Origin: Bacillota bacterium
Lineage (GTDB): Bacteria; Bacillota; Clostridia; Saccharofermentanales; DTU023
Reading direction: 5' to 3'
Length of the DNA: 44,065 nucleotides
NCBI GenBank assembly: GCA_023622515.1
Contig: JAMNZB010000042.1
Coordinates: 1 to 44,065 of the forward strand
The translations under genes were made by a program, and so were the position numbers. Below the pieces are notes generated by a model. The model saw only the letters and a list, made by a program, of their open reading frames with translations, did not search any database and was not told the DNA's origin. Of this stretch, positions 43,539 to 44,065 are shown piece after piece (position 1 is the first letter of the stretch; each line of letters opens with the position of its first letter).

Positions 43539-43595
43539 ATGAGTTTGGACAATGATACCCATGTGGAGACCCTAGCCCTGCTACTGAAAAAGTAA
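43539..43595 (+). pseudogene. orphan 3' end of rumA-type methyltransferase gene
   Basis: A short frame ending THVETLALLLKK and a stop at 43593-43595. HVETLALL-xKK is how RumA/RlmD proteins normally finish. No other part of that gene is here. It looks like the original chromosomal end, displaced when an element inserted in the gene copy at 35095. The duplicated core is 43560-43579. Confidence 0.6.
43560..43579 (+). repeat. right copy of rumA 3'-end repeat (putative att site)
   Basis: CATGTGGAGACCCTAGCCCT, one mismatch to 36235-36254, direct orientation, about 7.3 kb apart. Confidence 0.55.
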
Positions 43596-43611
43596 TAAGA
43601 TTAAAAAATAG

Positions 43612-43633
43612 GGGGTGAACATCCTTGTTCCCC
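43612..43633 (-). terminator. terminator-like hairpin, minus-strand readout
   Basis: GGGG(T)GAACA (43612-43621) pairs with TGTTCCCC (43626-43633). On the minus strand the hairpin is followed by CTATTTTTT, the layout of an intrinsic terminator for transcription coming from the right. Confidence 0.45.
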
Positions 43634-43661
43634 ATTTGAATAGAAATCGGAGATAAAAAAA

Positions 43662-44065
43662 GTGGAATCTTTAGTTGACGCCATTGATAAGCTGTTCACG
43701 GAAGAAGTATACAAGTGTGTTATCAGTAATCCGTCAAAGAAGAAGGAAAAATATAAGAAGATCGTATTGGATTATTTAGATGGCTGTTACTTTATTGAAA
43801 AGTATACGGAAAGGCAAGTCTTCCATGAGAAGATGGAGTTTCTTGAGGCTAAAAAATATATACAAGAGCTTCTGGACGGCTCATATAGAAATCTTAACTC
43901 CTGGGACGCTGACCATGAATATAGCTTGCAGATTAGCAAAAGAGGAAAGCTCTTTTTGAAAAAGAAAAGTACCACAGGACAAAATGCCCCGAAAAAGAAA
44001 CGTACCCATAATAGAGAGAAAAATTATATTTTAGAGCAGGGAAGATGCATTGAGCCCTTAATTGA
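43662..44065 (+). CDS. class I SAM-dependent methyltransferase, N-terminal part
   Basis: An open frame that runs off the window, 134 codons so far, starting GTG with GGAG at 43649-43652. It reads LVDAIDKLFTEEVYKCVISN, then a lysine-rich KYKKIVLDYLDG, EKYTERQVFHEKM, and a basic linker before NREKNYILEQG. From memory this is the N-terminal region of a ~390-residue Clostridia methyltransferase family whose SAM domain comes later (beyond the window). The assignment rests on that N-terminal pattern only. Target unknown. Confidence 0.68.
   Translation, partial: MESLVDAIDKLFTEEVYKCVISNPSKKKEKYKKIVLDYLDGCYFIEKYTERQVFHEKMEFLEAKKYIQELLDGSYRNLNSWDADHEYSLQISKRGKLFLKKKSTTGQNAPKKKRTHNREKNYILEQGRCIEPLI

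Larger units (their letters stand above)
43302..43661. other. A/T-rich gap holding hsd upstream region and island edge
   Basis: 360 bases between divergent hsdM and the edge methyltransferase gene. The left two-thirds are very A/T-rich and must hold the hsd promoter. The right part has the rumA 3' duplicate (43539-43595) and a hairpin. No integrase, tRNA or further gene is visible. Confidence 0.7.

Noticed and set aside
36289-43661. Integrase or recombinase expected for the hsd island
   Set aside because: None found on either strand; the island edges rest on the repeats and the rumA remnants only.

Overview
The window looks like chromosome from an anaerobic, mid-GC member of the Bacillota (Clostridia-like). 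The evidence is lysine synthesis through meso-diaminopimelate dehydrogenase, a class III (oxygen-sensitive) ribonucleotide reductase, strong purine-rich ribosome binding sites, and families typical of that group (YitT, P1 peptidase, PucR, M81, S9 and M19 peptidases). I see no rRNA, tRNA, CRISPR array or intact transposase. Both window edges cut through a gene.

Layout. 1-2.3 kb: end of dapB, then ddh, a broken Fic remnant and two small membrane proteins. 2.5-6.3 kb: purC behind its own promoter and a structured leader, an HD-domain protein on the other strand, a P1 (DmpA-like) peptidase and a 2-hydroxyacid dehydrogenase. 6.5-13.4 kb: a pyrimidine/hydantoin catabolic block, with dihydropyrimidinase-codB-codA as a minus-strand operon, a divergent PucR-type regulator, and a minus-strand M20 N-carbamoyl amidohydrolase. 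13.7-15.5 kb: an acetyltransferase, a methyltransferase and YjdM. 15.5-18.8 kb: a cobalamin riboswitch ahead of nrdD-nrdG. 18.8-21.4 kb: a YitT membrane protein and a sodium:neurotransmitter-type symporter. 21.5-24.8 kb: thioredoxin-like protein, MutY, a small frameshifted membrane ORF, FmdE-like protein and an alpha-L-fucosidase. 25-32.4 kb: M81 peptidase, CutC, an unusual ROK-type kinase, NagA and prolyl oligopeptidase. 32.6-36.3 kb: acetyltransferase, M19 dipeptidase, LURP-one-like protein and an RlmD/RumA-type RNA methyltransferase.

36.3-43.6 kb is an accessory island: a complete minus-strand type I restriction-modification operon, hsdM-rhuM-hsdS-hsdR, close to the EcoR124I (type IC) family in subunit size and motifs. 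It is bracketed by two copies of the last coding bases of the RNA methyltransferase gene, which suggests integration at the 3' end of that gene. The specificity subunit carries three perfect 12-bp repeats encoding Glu-Leu-Thr-Ala in its central spacer. This is the same kind of repeat whose copy number changes target spacing in EcoR124I and EcoR124II. A further methyltransferase gene runs off the right edge.

Together the genes suggest a peptide- and nitrogen-compound-using anaerobe (three or four peptidases, an amino-acid-type symporter, pyrimidine breakdown) with some amino-sugar and fucose salvage. The best leads are the repeat-tuned hsdS in a rumA-integrated island, the B12 riboswitch on the B12-independent reductase, the pyrimidine block that lacks its reductase step, and the CutC/ROK-like/NagA neighbourhood.
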